From Pseudomonadota bacterium (GTDB lineage: Bacteria; Pseudomonadota; Alphaproteobacteria; Rhizobiales; Devosiaceae): a stretch of DNA of 64,000 bases. Under the pieces are notes generated by a model, which worked only from the letters and a program-made list of their open reading frames with translations, made no database searches and was not told the origin of the DNA. The stretch spans positions 1 to 64,000 of the forward strand of contig JAEWGT010000002.1 of NCBI GenBank assembly GCA_023388175.1. The letters are read 5' to 3'. The translations under genes and the position numbers were made by a program. This document shows positions 49,168-57,957 of the stretch, piece after piece (the stretch's first letter is position 1; each line of letters starts with the position of its first letter).

Positions 49168-51273
49168 CTACTGGAAAACCGAGAGCGCGGCGGCGGTGGC
49201 AGCAAGGCCGGCAACGGCGTCGCCATAGCCGGTGGCGGCAACCGCCTCGAATATGCGTTCGGCCTCGCGATAGCGCCGGAGGTGGTAGTAGCTCCAGGCA
49301 CGCAGGGTCAGCAGGTCGTTGCGCTCCGGCGCGTAGCGGGCGCGCGCATCCAGGGCATCCAGGGCACGACGATAGTCGCCGATATCATAGGCGCTGGTGG
49401 CCTTCTGCGTCAGAATGGCAATCTCGAGTTCAACCGCCTGCCGATTGGTAATCGGCGCCGCAGCGGCAGCAATCGCGGCTTCATCGGCAAGGCCGAGCCG
49501 GATATAGGCCAACGACAAGCCATAAGCCGCCTGGCTGCGCGTATTCTCGGACCCCGACTGCAACGCCCGGCTGAAATGATCAACGGCCTGTGCCGGCCGG
49601 TTCAGCTCCATCAGACACCAGCCGTGTGTAAGGGCTGCGCCTGCTGACAGGCTTCCTGCCGGCACGAAACTGGTACAATTCCGCCCGCCAGACGATGCCT
49701 GGGGGGCGGATGAGCTTGCCTCTGCCGGTTGCGCCTGGGTCACCTGCACCGCCGGTGTCGCCGTCGCCACTACTGTTTCACGCGCGGGCCGGGGTTGTGG
49801 CAGCGGCGGTGCCGTCGAATTGGTGGTGCGGCCAAAGCTCGCAATCCGATCGGAGCGGGTGCCCCATTGCGTTCGGATGCTTTCCACGGTGGCGAGATCG
49901 CCCAGGGCATTGGCGGCCACCATGATGCCATAGGCGGCGGGCTCGAGGTCATTTTTCCAGCGCAGCGCCAGCGTGAACCATTCCACTGCCGTCTGCGGCT
50001 GCTGGAAGTCATAGGCATACCAGCCCAGCTCCTGTGCAGTATTGGCCTGCCGCGCCGACATGACGCTATCGACGATCCGGCCCAGCACCCGGCTGTCGAG
50101 TTCAATACGCGGCTGCAGAGCCAGAAGTGCCGCCGCCGCATCGAGATAAAGCGTGGTCAATTCCTCGCTATCGTTGCGATAGTCCGACAGCGCGTCTTCT
50201 GCCGTTTCCGCGTCACCCAACTGCAAAAGGGCGGTGCCCAGCCCCTGCACGGATTCGGCGGACGGATCGGCATTCATGGCTCTTTCGAACCAGCGGCGGC
50301 CAGCCTCCGGCCGATCGCGGGACAATTCATACCATCCCATCAGCCGCTGGTCTTCGGCAACATTGCTCGCCTGGGCCGCCGTCTCGAACAGGCTTACGTC
50401 CTCCGGCAAGGGCGGCTCCCCATCATCGCCCAATGCAGCAGCAATGGCCCGCCGCGCCAGATCCAGACGCAGTGCTGCGAACTCGCCCACACCATCTGCA
50501 CCACTGCGCTCCAGGGCCAGCAGCGGGACAAGGTCGGCGCGGTCGACCAGATCAATGGCTTTCTGCAGCGTCGCAAAGCGATCCGCACTCGCGCTGCAAT
50601 TGGTGAGAACATAGGTGTAGGCGTCGAGCGCGCGCGGCTTGTTGCCGGTCAGCGCAAAGGCTTCGGCCAGCCGCCATAGATTGTCGATCCTGTCGCAGGT
50701 CAGCAGGTCGGGCGCATTTGCCGCCACCGAAATAACGGTCTCGAATTGCCGCGCATCGGACGCATTGCGCAGCCGCAGCCCCGCCTCGCCCAGCGCCAGA
50801 CTGCTCAGCAGGTCATCGGAGGGCACAAAGCTCGGGTCGGCCTGCTGTTTCGCGGCAATCGCGGCACGCGCGCCGGCAAAGTCGCCAGCGCTGAACAGGT
50901 CCCACATGGCGATGATATCCGCATCGGGCACATATTCATCGGACAGCAGATTGGTCGGCGGCTCCCATCCCGGATGCAGCAGGCGCAACCGCTCGATTTC
51001 CGCCTGCACGCGCGCCGTATCGCCCTGCCGGGCAAAATAGCGCAGGGCAGTTTCGTCGACCGCAGCCCGTGTCGCGGCAGGCGCCGCGGGCGCTGCAGCG
51101 GTCGGCGCGTCCAGCTCTGTCGTCACGGCCTGTGGTGTCTGATTTTGCGCCACCAGCCTGGTGGTGCGCGGCGCATCGGTATTGAGCCGCGACTGCGTGG
51201 ATTGTTGCGCCACAGCCGAATAGCCGACGGCCGCAGCGAGCACGACCATGAGGAGAATTGCCAGCGTTCTCAA
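49168..51273 (-). CDS. bcsK: TPR-rich secreted protein of the cellulose operon (BcsK-like)
   Basis: The 701-residue protein starts with a signal peptide (LRTLAILLMVVLAAAVGYSA) and continues as a helical, alanine-rich repeat protein with TPR-like units, such as TAQELGWYAYDFQQPQTAVEW-type segments near 430-450 and ALTHGWCLMELNRPAQAVDHFSR near 590. It lacks a BcsC-type outer-membrane barrel. The start is TTG at 51273 with GGGAGG upstream; TTGA overlaps the bcsZ stop, and an ATG at 51240 would cut the signal peptide. In operons without bcsC, such as this, a TPR protein called BcsK is expected, and I assign it on that basis. Confidence 0.72.
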   Translation of the reverse strand: MRTLAILLMVVLAAAVGYSAVAQQSTQSRLNTDAPRTTRLVAQNQTPQAVTTELDAPTAAAPAAPAATRAAVDETALRYFARQGDTARVQAEIERLRLLHPGWEPPTNLLSDEYVPDADIIAMWDLFSAGDFAGARAAIAAKQQADPSFVPSDDLLSSLALGEAGLRLRNASDARQFETVISVAANAPDLLTCDRIDNLWRLAEAFALTGNKPRALDAYTYVLTNCSASADRFATLQKAIDLVDRADLVPLLALERSGADGVGEFAALRLDLARRAIAAALGDDGEPPLPEDVSLFETAAQASNVAEDQRLMGWYELSRDRPEAGRRWFERAMNADPSAESVQGLGTALLQLGDAETAEDALSDYRNDSEELTTLYLDAAAALLALQPRIELDSRVLGRIVDSVMSARQANTAQELGWYAYDFQQPQTAVEWFTLALRWKNDLEPAAYGIMVAANALGDLATVESIRTQWGTRSDRIASFGRTTNSTAPPLPQPRPARETVVATATPAVQVTQAQPAEASSSAPQASSGGRNCTSFVPAGSLSAGAALTHGWCLMELNRPAQAVDHFSRALQSGSENTRSQAAYGLSLAYIRLGLADEAAIAAAAAPITNRQAVELEIAILTQKATSAYDIGDYRRALDALDARARYAPERNDLLTLRAWSYYHLRRYREAERIFEAVAATGYGDAVAGLAATAAALSVFQ

Positions 51274-52325
51274 GTCTGTGGCCCTCCCATGCAGTCGGGC
51301 TGGGCGCGGCGCAGATAGTCGAGCATCAGCAATTGCAGCGTTGCGGCGTAATAGCTGGTTGGCGCCATCGTCCTGAGATCTGCGGGAATGACCGTTCCCT
51401 CGGCGACGCATTCCATGGCAGCTCCGATCAGCCGGTAGCCCGGCTCGCTGATCGGTTCGAGCCTCTCTCCGGTCACCGGATCGATCTTGTGCAGTCCCTC
51501 TTCATCGGCACTTTCCCGAAATGGATCGAGCAGCACGGGATTGACGCCAGCGCGCATCATGTAGAGCGGAACCCGAATGCCATTATAGCCGAACTCGACC
51601 GGAAAATCGGGAGCCGGCTGCACCATCCCCTTGTCGTCGATCACCAGCCAGTCGGGCGGCAGGCCGCTCCGGGTGATGCGGGCGCGGCGGATCAGTTCGA
51701 TACCGGTTTCGCTGACGGCACCCCAATTGGTCACTGGATCAAGTTGTGCCAGCACCGGCAACGCCTCGAACACCCAATAGGACGGGTTGAGGACCGGGCC
51801 ACGTCCATTCGGCTGGTCGGCGAACCCCATGGCACCCGGCAATATTGCCGGCATGCCATCCACCTCCACCAGCATGCTGCGCCCGATCGTTCTGGTGATG
51901 GTCCGGGCCGCATCGGTCAGGCTGTCGTCTTCCCAGGCCGTACCAGCCAGCGCGAGGCCATAGGCGATCAGGATGTCGCCATCGGTGGCATTATTGGTAT
52001 CGGTGAGATTGGGTGTCGCCGCCGGATCCCAGCGCCAGCTGGCCAGACCATCGTCCCGCACCAGCAATTGCGTGCGGGTGAAACTCCAGATCCGCTCGAA
52101 GGCCGGCCGGTCGTCTGCCAGCACGGCCAGGATCAGGCCATAGCCCTGACTTTCGCTGTGGCTGATGCCATTATTGGCCGTATCGACAACGCGCCCGTCC
52201 TCGGTGACGAAGCTCTCCTTATAGCTTGCCCATTCGGCAGGCTGGATCGTGCCGCCGGCTTCGGCCGCATGGGCAGGCACGGACAACATCATGGTGAGCG
52301 CAATGGCCATCGCTATTGTCTTCAT
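51270..52325 (-). CDS. bcsZ: Periplasmic endo-1,4-beta-glucanase, GH8
   Basis: BcsZ trims cellulose in the periplasm and is needed for proper export in several species. The 351-residue protein has a signal peptide (MKTIAMAIALTMMLSVPAHA) and the GH8 catalytic residues: E58 in SHSESQGYGL and D115 in NNATDGDILIAYGLA. It overlaps bcsB at its start and the TPR gene at its end, each with a stop-start overlap. Confidence 0.94.
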   Translation of the reverse strand: MKTIAMAIALTMMLSVPAHAAEAGGTIQPAEWASYKESFVTEDGRVVDTANNGISHSESQGYGLILAVLADDRPAFERIWSFTRTQLLVRDDGLASWRWDPAATPNLTDTNNATDGDILIAYGLALAGTAWEDDSLTDAARTITRTIGRSMLVEVDGMPAILPGAMGFADQPNGRGPVLNPSYWVFEALPVLAQLDPVTNWGAVSETGIELIRRARITRSGLPPDWLVIDDKGMVQPAPDFPVEFGYNGIRVPLYMMRAGVNPVLLDPFRESADEEGLHKIDPVTGERLEPISEPGYRLIGAAMECVAEGTVIPADLRTMAPTSYYAATLQLLMLDYLRRAQPDCMGGPQT

Positions 52326-54574
52326 TTCTGCCTGCCCACCCTGCCCAGAACCAGGGCGGTCACCGCCATGAGCAGAACGCCCATACCCGCCAATGCTGCT
52401 GTGAACAGCAGGATATTACCTGAAAACCAGTTGGCCGCCACAAGACGCAGATTCAGAAGCGAGAATGGCTGGGTTTGCACCAGGGTCGGTGACAAGGTCT
52501 GCACATTCGTCACAGTGCCATCACTGGCGCGCAGGCTGCTGACGCGCCCGTCCACCTGCCGCCACTGTTCTGTAACCGTCAGGCGGGTGGTGCCGTCCAG
52601 AATGGCCGCACCATCCGCGCCGGTAAGGACGGTCCACAACCCGCCTTCCGGCTGTTTTGATTGCGCCAGCACGACACTGCCGCGCACCACGGGATAAACC
52701 GCATCATTTTGCGGCAGCACCCGCAACTCGCTTAGCGTCAGGCCGGCGCGCTGCAAAAACCAGTCCGCAAGCCCGGAAAACATGTTGCGCTGACCGCCAT
52801 CCGACCGGAACTGATCCAGCGCGGCGGTTTCCTCCAGAGCCGCGATATTCTGGACGCTGTCGGTCAGGCCGGTCCGCGCCAGCGTCGGCGCGGACATTTC
52901 CGGCGTGGCCATCACGAATATGGCGTCCTGATCAGGCTGCAACTCAGCCTCGGCAACAATGCTGATCGGCAGGACCGTACCCGATGCGGATGCGGCCCGC
53001 GCCAGAAGCGTCATGGCGGCGACGGCAATATCGGCCCCCCGGCCCAGAAGCATGGGCACTTCTGGCGCTTCGGCATAAGGCCAGGCAGATCCCGTCAGCA
53101 ATTGCAGATTTGGCAGGTCTGCGGCACGGGCATATTCAGGCATATGGAACTGCGTGCTTGAGGAGAACACGAAGCGCGCCGGCGCGTTGCCGGTCCATCC
53201 AGGGCTACACACCGCATCAGACCGGGCATCGAGGTTGACCACAACCTCCACCTGGTTGCGGCCAGGCCGCAGATTGGTCATGGGAAAGCGGATGACCGTA
53301 TTGCGCAGCATCCCGCCATCGGTCCGCAGCAGCGGCGTCGCCGAAGCAATCTGGCCATTGGTGAAGATGTCGATTTCGCTGCCCGGCTGCACATCGCTGG
53401 AATAGGCCGCATCCAGCACCAGCTCTGCCTCGCCGTAATTATTGCCGTAAAAGTCGGGGGGCAGCATGAACTGGAACTGCGTCGTGAAACGCCGTCCATT
53501 GAACTCGGTGGTCGACTGGCCGAGATCGGCGAGCGACACCGATTCACCGCCGAGAAGCAGCGGTATTGCATCGGGCAGGTCGATAATGGGGCGATCGGTG
53601 CTGGGGGGCGCTGCGGCAGAGATGGCGTTCGCCGCCTGCGCGACAGCGGCCCAGTCCGGCCCTGTGACCAGCAGTGTATTGCCGCCCGACGCGCGGGGCA
53701 CCAGCGCAGATATCGGCGTTGCGGCAGCCTGTGCCCCATACTCCGCCAGCTCGGCGGGCAACTGATCGGCCGTCCCGAGCACGACGTCGAGTACACCCGG
53801 CATGGCGCCGTCCGACAGCGTGGCCGCCTGTTCGATGTGGAGATTGCGCACCCGCAGCGCCAGTGCCAGCTGTTGCGCAAGCCGAAGGGCGACGCGGGTG
53901 GCTTCCGGCTGCCCCAGCGCAGGGGTTATGAGCCGTATCGTGGTGGCGCCGGCGGCATCGACGCCAACCGCCGCAAGATCGTCCAATTGCCGTACCTGGC
54001 CCATATTGGCGCCATCGAAACTCAGCGTCGTCGAGCTCGCCTCGACGTCCGTCCACAATTCATAGGTCGAATTGATCGAGCAATCGGTGCGGTGACGCTG
54101 GCTGGCGGAGAACTCGATGCGGTTGGCGCCCTGCCGCAACAGGCCCGCCGGCAGATCGATCACGATCGACTTGGGCGCCGCAGAGGATGCGATGGGCTCG
54201 CGGGCAACGGCCGTGCCGTTTACAGAAACCGACAGGTTGGAGATTTCGGGCGCAACGACCACCGCATTGGTATAGGAAAACGCCAACCGGGCCGGCGCAT
54301 TAGCCTGTTCTTCGGTCAGATAGACAGCCAGGGCCGACCGGCTTTCTTCCCCGGCGAGCCGGAAGGAAGCGGCCGGAAGGAGAAAACGCTGCGAGCGCTG
54401 CGGCACCGACACGTCTGCCTGAACCGCGCCGGGAGGGGTGCTGGGAACATTGCTCGCTGGTGCGTTCTCGCGCAGGTCACTTTCAGGCGCCATGTCGAAT
54501 GGCGCCGGCTGCGCCAGGACGGGCATGCAGGCGGTGGACAGCAAGGCGGCCAGCAGCAGGACTTTTCTAGTCAT
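52322..54574 (-). CDS. bcsB: Cellulose synthase regulatory/periplasmic subunit BcsB
   Basis: The 750-residue protein forms the periplasmic partner of BcsA. It has a signal peptide (MTRKVLLLAALLSTACMPVL), carbohydrate-binding and ferredoxin-like domains in the middle, and one C-terminal membrane helix (ILLFTAALAGMGVLLMAVTA) that contacts BcsA. I start at the ATG at 54574, inside the end of bcsA, because it heads the signal peptide; the frame upstream is an artefact. No c-di-GMP site is expected here despite the old name. Confidence 0.93.
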   Translation of the reverse strand: MTRKVLLLAALLSTACMPVLAQPAPFDMAPESDLRENAPASNVPSTPPGAVQADVSVPQRSQRFLLPAASFRLAGEESRSALAVYLTEEQANAPARLAFSYTNAVVVAPEISNLSVSVNGTAVAREPIASSAAPKSIVIDLPAGLLRQGANRIEFSASQRHRTDCSINSTYELWTDVEASSTTLSFDGANMGQVRQLDDLAAVGVDAAGATTIRLITPALGQPEATRVALRLAQQLALALRVRNLHIEQAATLSDGAMPGVLDVVLGTADQLPAELAEYGAQAAATPISALVPRASGGNTLLVTGPDWAAVAQAANAISAAAPPSTDRPIIDLPDAIPLLLGGESVSLADLGQSTTEFNGRRFTTQFQFMLPPDFYGNNYGEAELVLDAAYSSDVQPGSEIDIFTNGQIASATPLLRTDGGMLRNTVIRFPMTNLRPGRNQVEVVVNLDARSDAVCSPGWTGNAPARFVFSSSTQFHMPEYARAADLPNLQLLTGSAWPYAEAPEVPMLLGRGADIAVAAMTLLARAASASGTVLPISIVAEAELQPDQDAIFVMATPEMSAPTLARTGLTDSVQNIAALEETAALDQFRSDGGQRNMFSGLADWFLQRAGLTLSELRVLPQNDAVYPVVRGSVVLAQSKQPEGGLWTVLTGADGAAILDGTTRLTVTEQWRQVDGRVSSLRASDGTVTNVQTLSPTLVQTQPFSLLNLRLVAANWFSGNILLFTAALAGMGVLLMAVTALVLGRVGRQK

Positions 54575-56744
54575 GGCTTTCCCCGCGTCCCGAGCCGAAC
54601 CGCAGCAGGTAACCAAGACCGCGCCCCGTCTGATAAAGAGCGATGCCCAGAAACTGTACCGTGCCGCGCAGGATGCCGATATTGATCTGTCGGGAGCGCT
54701 GCCGCTGTTGCCAGGTCGCCGAGTTGGCATAGAGCAGGTCAGCGATCAGCCGGTAGTCCCGTCCATTTTCCGGCATGTAACGACAACCCAGGGTAACGCC
54801 TTTCCCTTCCGCGGTTGTTGAGCGCACGAACAGCGAAAGTTCATTGGAGCCGATATCGGACATGGGGGTGAAGCGCACGCTGGTGGGCGCGCCACGGCCC
54901 AGGCCCGCTGCCCCGCCGGTCAGTTGAATGGCAAGGCCGCCGCTCGACACATTCGTAATGGTCCCGCGCATCCAGCTGCCATCGGCGGCGCGCACTTCAC
55001 AGCGCCGCTCGACATTGACGCGGCGGCTGGCGCGAATTTCGCGCCGTTCCGACACCACGCCCAGCGCACAGCCGGCCAGAATGAGGTTGAAGATGTTCCA
55101 GCCGCCCACGACCATGGTGATCTCGGCCTGATAGGGCTCGGTGGCAACTTTATAGACGGTCATGACCACCGCCAGGATCAGCAGCAGGAAGATGAGATAG
55201 AACGGCCGCGACAGCTCCGACAGACGGGCCTTGTCGACGCTTTCGTCCTTGGCCGTCACGTTGAACGTCGGCTTGCTCGGATTGCGCACCACCGAGAACA
55301 AGGCGCCCAGCAGATGCACCGACTGGATATATTCATAGAGCTCGGAAATCCACGGCCAGCGCCAGCGCCCGAACAGCGAATTCTGCATGACCAGATTCAC
55401 CAGCACATAGGTCAGCGTATAGGCCGCGAACTCGCCGCCGGATGCGGTGAAGATCTGCAGGTCGAAGAACAGGTAGCAGAATGGCGCGAACAGAAAGATC
55501 ATGCGCGGCAGCGGAAACAGCCAGAACAGCGTCGAAGACATATAGCTCAGGCGCTGTCCGATCTTGAGCCCGGACTTGAACAGCGGAAAGCTGAACAGCA
55601 GGATCTGCATCATGCCCTGGGCCCAGCGTGTCCGCTGGCCGATGAAACTGGAAAAGGTCGCTGGCTGCAATCCGGCCACCAGCGGCCGGTCGACATAGAT
55701 GCTGTTCCAGCCCTTGGAATGGAGCTCGATGGCCGTCTCGCAATCCTCGGTAATGCTGCGGCCGGCAAAGCCTTCATTGGTCAGCAGCGCCTCGCGCCGC
55801 AGCAATGCAGCCGAGCCGCAGAAAAAGGCAGCGTTCCAGCGGTCGAGCCCACGCTGGATGATGCCATAGAACATCTCGTTTTCCGACGGCATGGTCTCGA
55901 AGGTGCGCAGATTGCGCTCGAGCGGATCGGGATTGAGGAAGAAATGCGGCGTCTGCACCAGGAACAGGCGGCTGTCCCGGGCGAAATAGGGCACCGTTTC
56001 CTGCAGGAAATCACGCGCCGGGGCGTGGTCGGCGTCGAAAACGGCGACAAACTCGCCGGTCGAATTGGCAAGGCCATTGTTGAGATTGCCCGCCTTGGCA
56101 TGCTCATTGACCGCCCGGGTCAGATAGCGGCAATCCAGCTCTTCGCACAGCGCCCGCAACTGGTCGTAGCGCTCCTGGGCCGCCGCGGCGCTGTCGGGAT
56201 CGTCGCTGTTGCGCTTGGCCTCTGTGCCGCCGTCATCCAGCAGCCACACCGTAAACCGGTCCGCCGGATAATCCATGGCCTTTGCGGCGGCCAGCGTTCC
56301 GGCCAGAAGCTCATAGTCCTCGTTATAGGAGGGAATGAACACATCGACAAAGGGCACCGGATCATCCGGGCGCAGCCGCATGCTGGGCCGCAGGGGCATC
56401 GGACGGATGACGACGAACAGGCTGAGGAACAGCATCATGATGCAGTACATTTCAGCCAGGTAGAGGATGAGACCGGGGATGAAGTCGGCCCAGTCCTGAA
56501 CGGGCGGCAGCGTGCTGGTGGTCCGCCAAAAGGCATAGCGCAGCACAATGACGGTGCCGAAGGTCAACAGCAGCAGACGCCAATTGCCATCCAGCCGCAA
56601 AATCTTGATCACCGCCATGGCGATGATCAGCAGAAGCGCGGTGACCAGATGGACTTCGAGACTGACCGGCAGGGTGATGATGGCGAACATCGCCAGCGAG
56701 ACCAGCAGCCAGATTGTCACGGAGAGAGCACGACTCATGATCAT
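54567..56744 (-). CDS. bcsA: Cellulose synthase catalytic subunit BcsA with PilZ domain
   Basis: The 725-residue inner-membrane glycosyltransferase family 2 enzyme polymerises UDP-glucose. It has N-terminal helices, WLLDDGGTEAKR, the DAD motif VFDADHAPARDF, TED in SITEDCETAIELH and QRTRWAQGMMQ (QxxRW), then further helices. The C-terminal PilZ domain has RASRR (RxxxR) and NVSSGG ([D/N]xSxxG), so c-di-GMP should activate it. The ATG at 56744 overlaps the bcsN stop. The length is somewhat shorter than enteric BcsA, as usual for this group. Confidence 0.97.
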   Translation of the reverse strand: MIMSRALSVTIWLLVSLAMFAIITLPVSLEVHLVTALLLIIAMAVIKILRLDGNWRLLLLTFGTVIVLRYAFWRTTSTLPPVQDWADFIPGLILYLAEMYCIMMLFLSLFVVIRPMPLRPSMRLRPDDPVPFVDVFIPSYNEDYELLAGTLAAAKAMDYPADRFTVWLLDDGGTEAKRNSDDPDSAAAAQERYDQLRALCEELDCRYLTRAVNEHAKAGNLNNGLANSTGEFVAVFDADHAPARDFLQETVPYFARDSRLFLVQTPHFFLNPDPLERNLRTFETMPSENEMFYGIIQRGLDRWNAAFFCGSAALLRREALLTNEGFAGRSITEDCETAIELHSKGWNSIYVDRPLVAGLQPATFSSFIGQRTRWAQGMMQILLFSFPLFKSGLKIGQRLSYMSSTLFWLFPLPRMIFLFAPFCYLFFDLQIFTASGGEFAAYTLTYVLVNLVMQNSLFGRWRWPWISELYEYIQSVHLLGALFSVVRNPSKPTFNVTAKDESVDKARLSELSRPFYLIFLLLILAVVMTVYKVATEPYQAEITMVVGGWNIFNLILAGCALGVVSERREIRASRRVNVERRCEVRAADGSWMRGTITNVSSGGLAIQLTGGAAGLGRGAPTSVRFTPMSDIGSNELSLFVRSTTAEGKGVTLGCRYMPENGRDYRLIADLLYANSATWQQRQRSRQINIGILRGTVQFLGIALYQTGRGLGYLLRFGSGRGESHD

Positions 56745-57634
56745 TGCCCCCGTGATGGCGAGGGCACGACGACGCCCCGCGACGATGTCGAAGGCCGCGG
56801 CACTGTCGGGCCCGCGCCACTGCCGTCACCGGGCGAGGGCACGATGGGCGCCCCCGGGGCCGGCGTGATGACCGCAGGAACCACTGCGGGCGCCGGCTGT
56901 GTGGTGGTCACGGAACGGGCAGCAGGCACAGGATCGGCCACGTCGATGACCTTGGAAAATCCCTGCGCCCCGATCGGGCGGATGGGCGCGGCGATGCGGC
57001 CAATTGCGGCGGGCGCGCCGAGCGGGGAATGCACGCTGGAATTGAGCCGCAGGCGATACATGACCTCGAGCAGTTCCTGCTCGTTGCTGCCGCTCTTGCA
57101 CAATTGCAGCCTTATGGTGATCGTGCCCCGGTCGATGGAGCCGCTGGGCTTCAGGCTGGGCTCGATGCGCTGCCAGGCATAGATGCAGGCGTCGCCATTG
57201 GCGGGCCGTCCGATGGCGTAACCGAACGGGCCATAGTCGTTCTGCACATAATAGGGCGATACGGCCATACCCGTCCCCGGCCAGGCAGCAAGTGCCGCCT
57301 CGGTCAGATTGACCTCGGTAAAGGGAATATCGCGCAGTTCTGCGTCGCTGCCATCGCCACCCCGCCCAAAAAACTGCACAAGTGTGATCTTGTTTTCGCC
57401 GGCGGTTCGCGCCTGCGTTGCCAGCGATATCTCTTGGCGTACGGCATTTGGAAACGTGGTGGAAATCACCTTGACGATGCCTGGCCCGCCGGGGGGCGGA
57501 ATGATCATGGCCGATACCGGCGTCACCACCGCTGCTTCATGCGGCGGCAGCTTGGGCGTCGACGCGCAAGCGCTCAGCGCCAGAACGAGCAAAGGCGCCA
57601 GAAACTGGAGCCGATTGATCCCGGAGGGCAGCAT
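56741..57634 (-). CDS. bcsN: BcsN, cellulose biosynthesis lipoprotein
   Basis: The roughly 297-residue protein has a lipoprotein signal (LQFLAPLLVLALSAC, lipobox LSAC) followed by conserved region ISTTFPNAVRQEISLATQAR, then GMAVSPYYVQNDYGPFGYAI, and a Pro/Ala-rich C-terminal tail (about 230-297) ending in PSPSRGQ. It resembles BcsN, known from Rhizobium and Agrobacterium cellulose operons. Function is unknown but it is needed for cellulose output in those systems. Start is uncertain among ATGs at 57634 and 57664; the first is chosen for signal-peptide length. It heads the operon. Confidence 0.82.
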   Translation of the reverse strand: MLPSGINRLQFLAPLLVLALSACASTPKLPPHEAAVVTPVSAMIIPPPGGPGIVKVISTTFPNAVRQEISLATQARTAGENKITLVQFFGRGGDGSDAELRDIPFTEVNLTEAALAAWPGTGMAVSPYYVQNDYGPFGYAIGRPANGDACIYAWQRIEPSLKPSGSIDRGTITIRLQLCKSGSNEQELLEVMYRLRLNSSVHSPLGAPAAIGRIAAPIRPIGAQGFSKVIDVADPVPAARSVTTTQPAPAVVPAVITPAPGAPIVPSPGDGSGAGPTVPRPSTSSRGVVVPSPSRGQ

Positions 57635-57957
57635 GCTGCCCCAGAATTGGCCATGGGCCTGCATGCGAAACAGAACCTTGTTTGGTTTTTCTTCGCGCCA
57701 ACAACGGCCTTCTGCCTGCTGATCAGCAGCGTTAACAAAATAGAAAAACAGGGTTAACCCGTGGTTAAATCCCCCATACGTTTCATTCTTATCGTTGAAG
57801 CCGGTCAAAGCCCGATTACACAAGCACATCGGTCAAATCAGGTTTCCGCGTCTGATCACATTTGAATGAAATGCGCGAAACGCGACGCGCTGGCCTCCAG
57901 TATGGCGTCCGCTACGCCGGCTGCCTGTTGAAGGGAACGAAGCAGTAGTCGCTCCCA
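57635..57957. other. Upstream region of the cellulose operon
   Basis: This 323-base gap carries the bcs promoter region. It contains a CtrA-type site at 57754-57768, an extra TTAA at 57732-57735, and several T-rich patches (57725-57800) that could hold the start site. No gene is seen. Confidence 0.55.
57754..57768. promoter_or_regulatory. CtrA-type binding site (TTAA-N7-TTAA) upstream of bcsN
   Basis: TTAACCCGTGGTTAA has the full TTAA-N7-TTAA consensus of the alphaproteobacterial cell-cycle regulator CtrA and lies 120 bases upstream of the bcsN start. It also contains the palindrome GGTTAACC at its left end. Confidence 0.6.

Noticed and set aside
54924..57182. Plus-strand open frame of 752 codons over bcsA and bcsN
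   Set aside because: It is antisense to well-supported cellulose genes and its composition (Gln, His, Arg rich) reflects GC-rich shadow coding.
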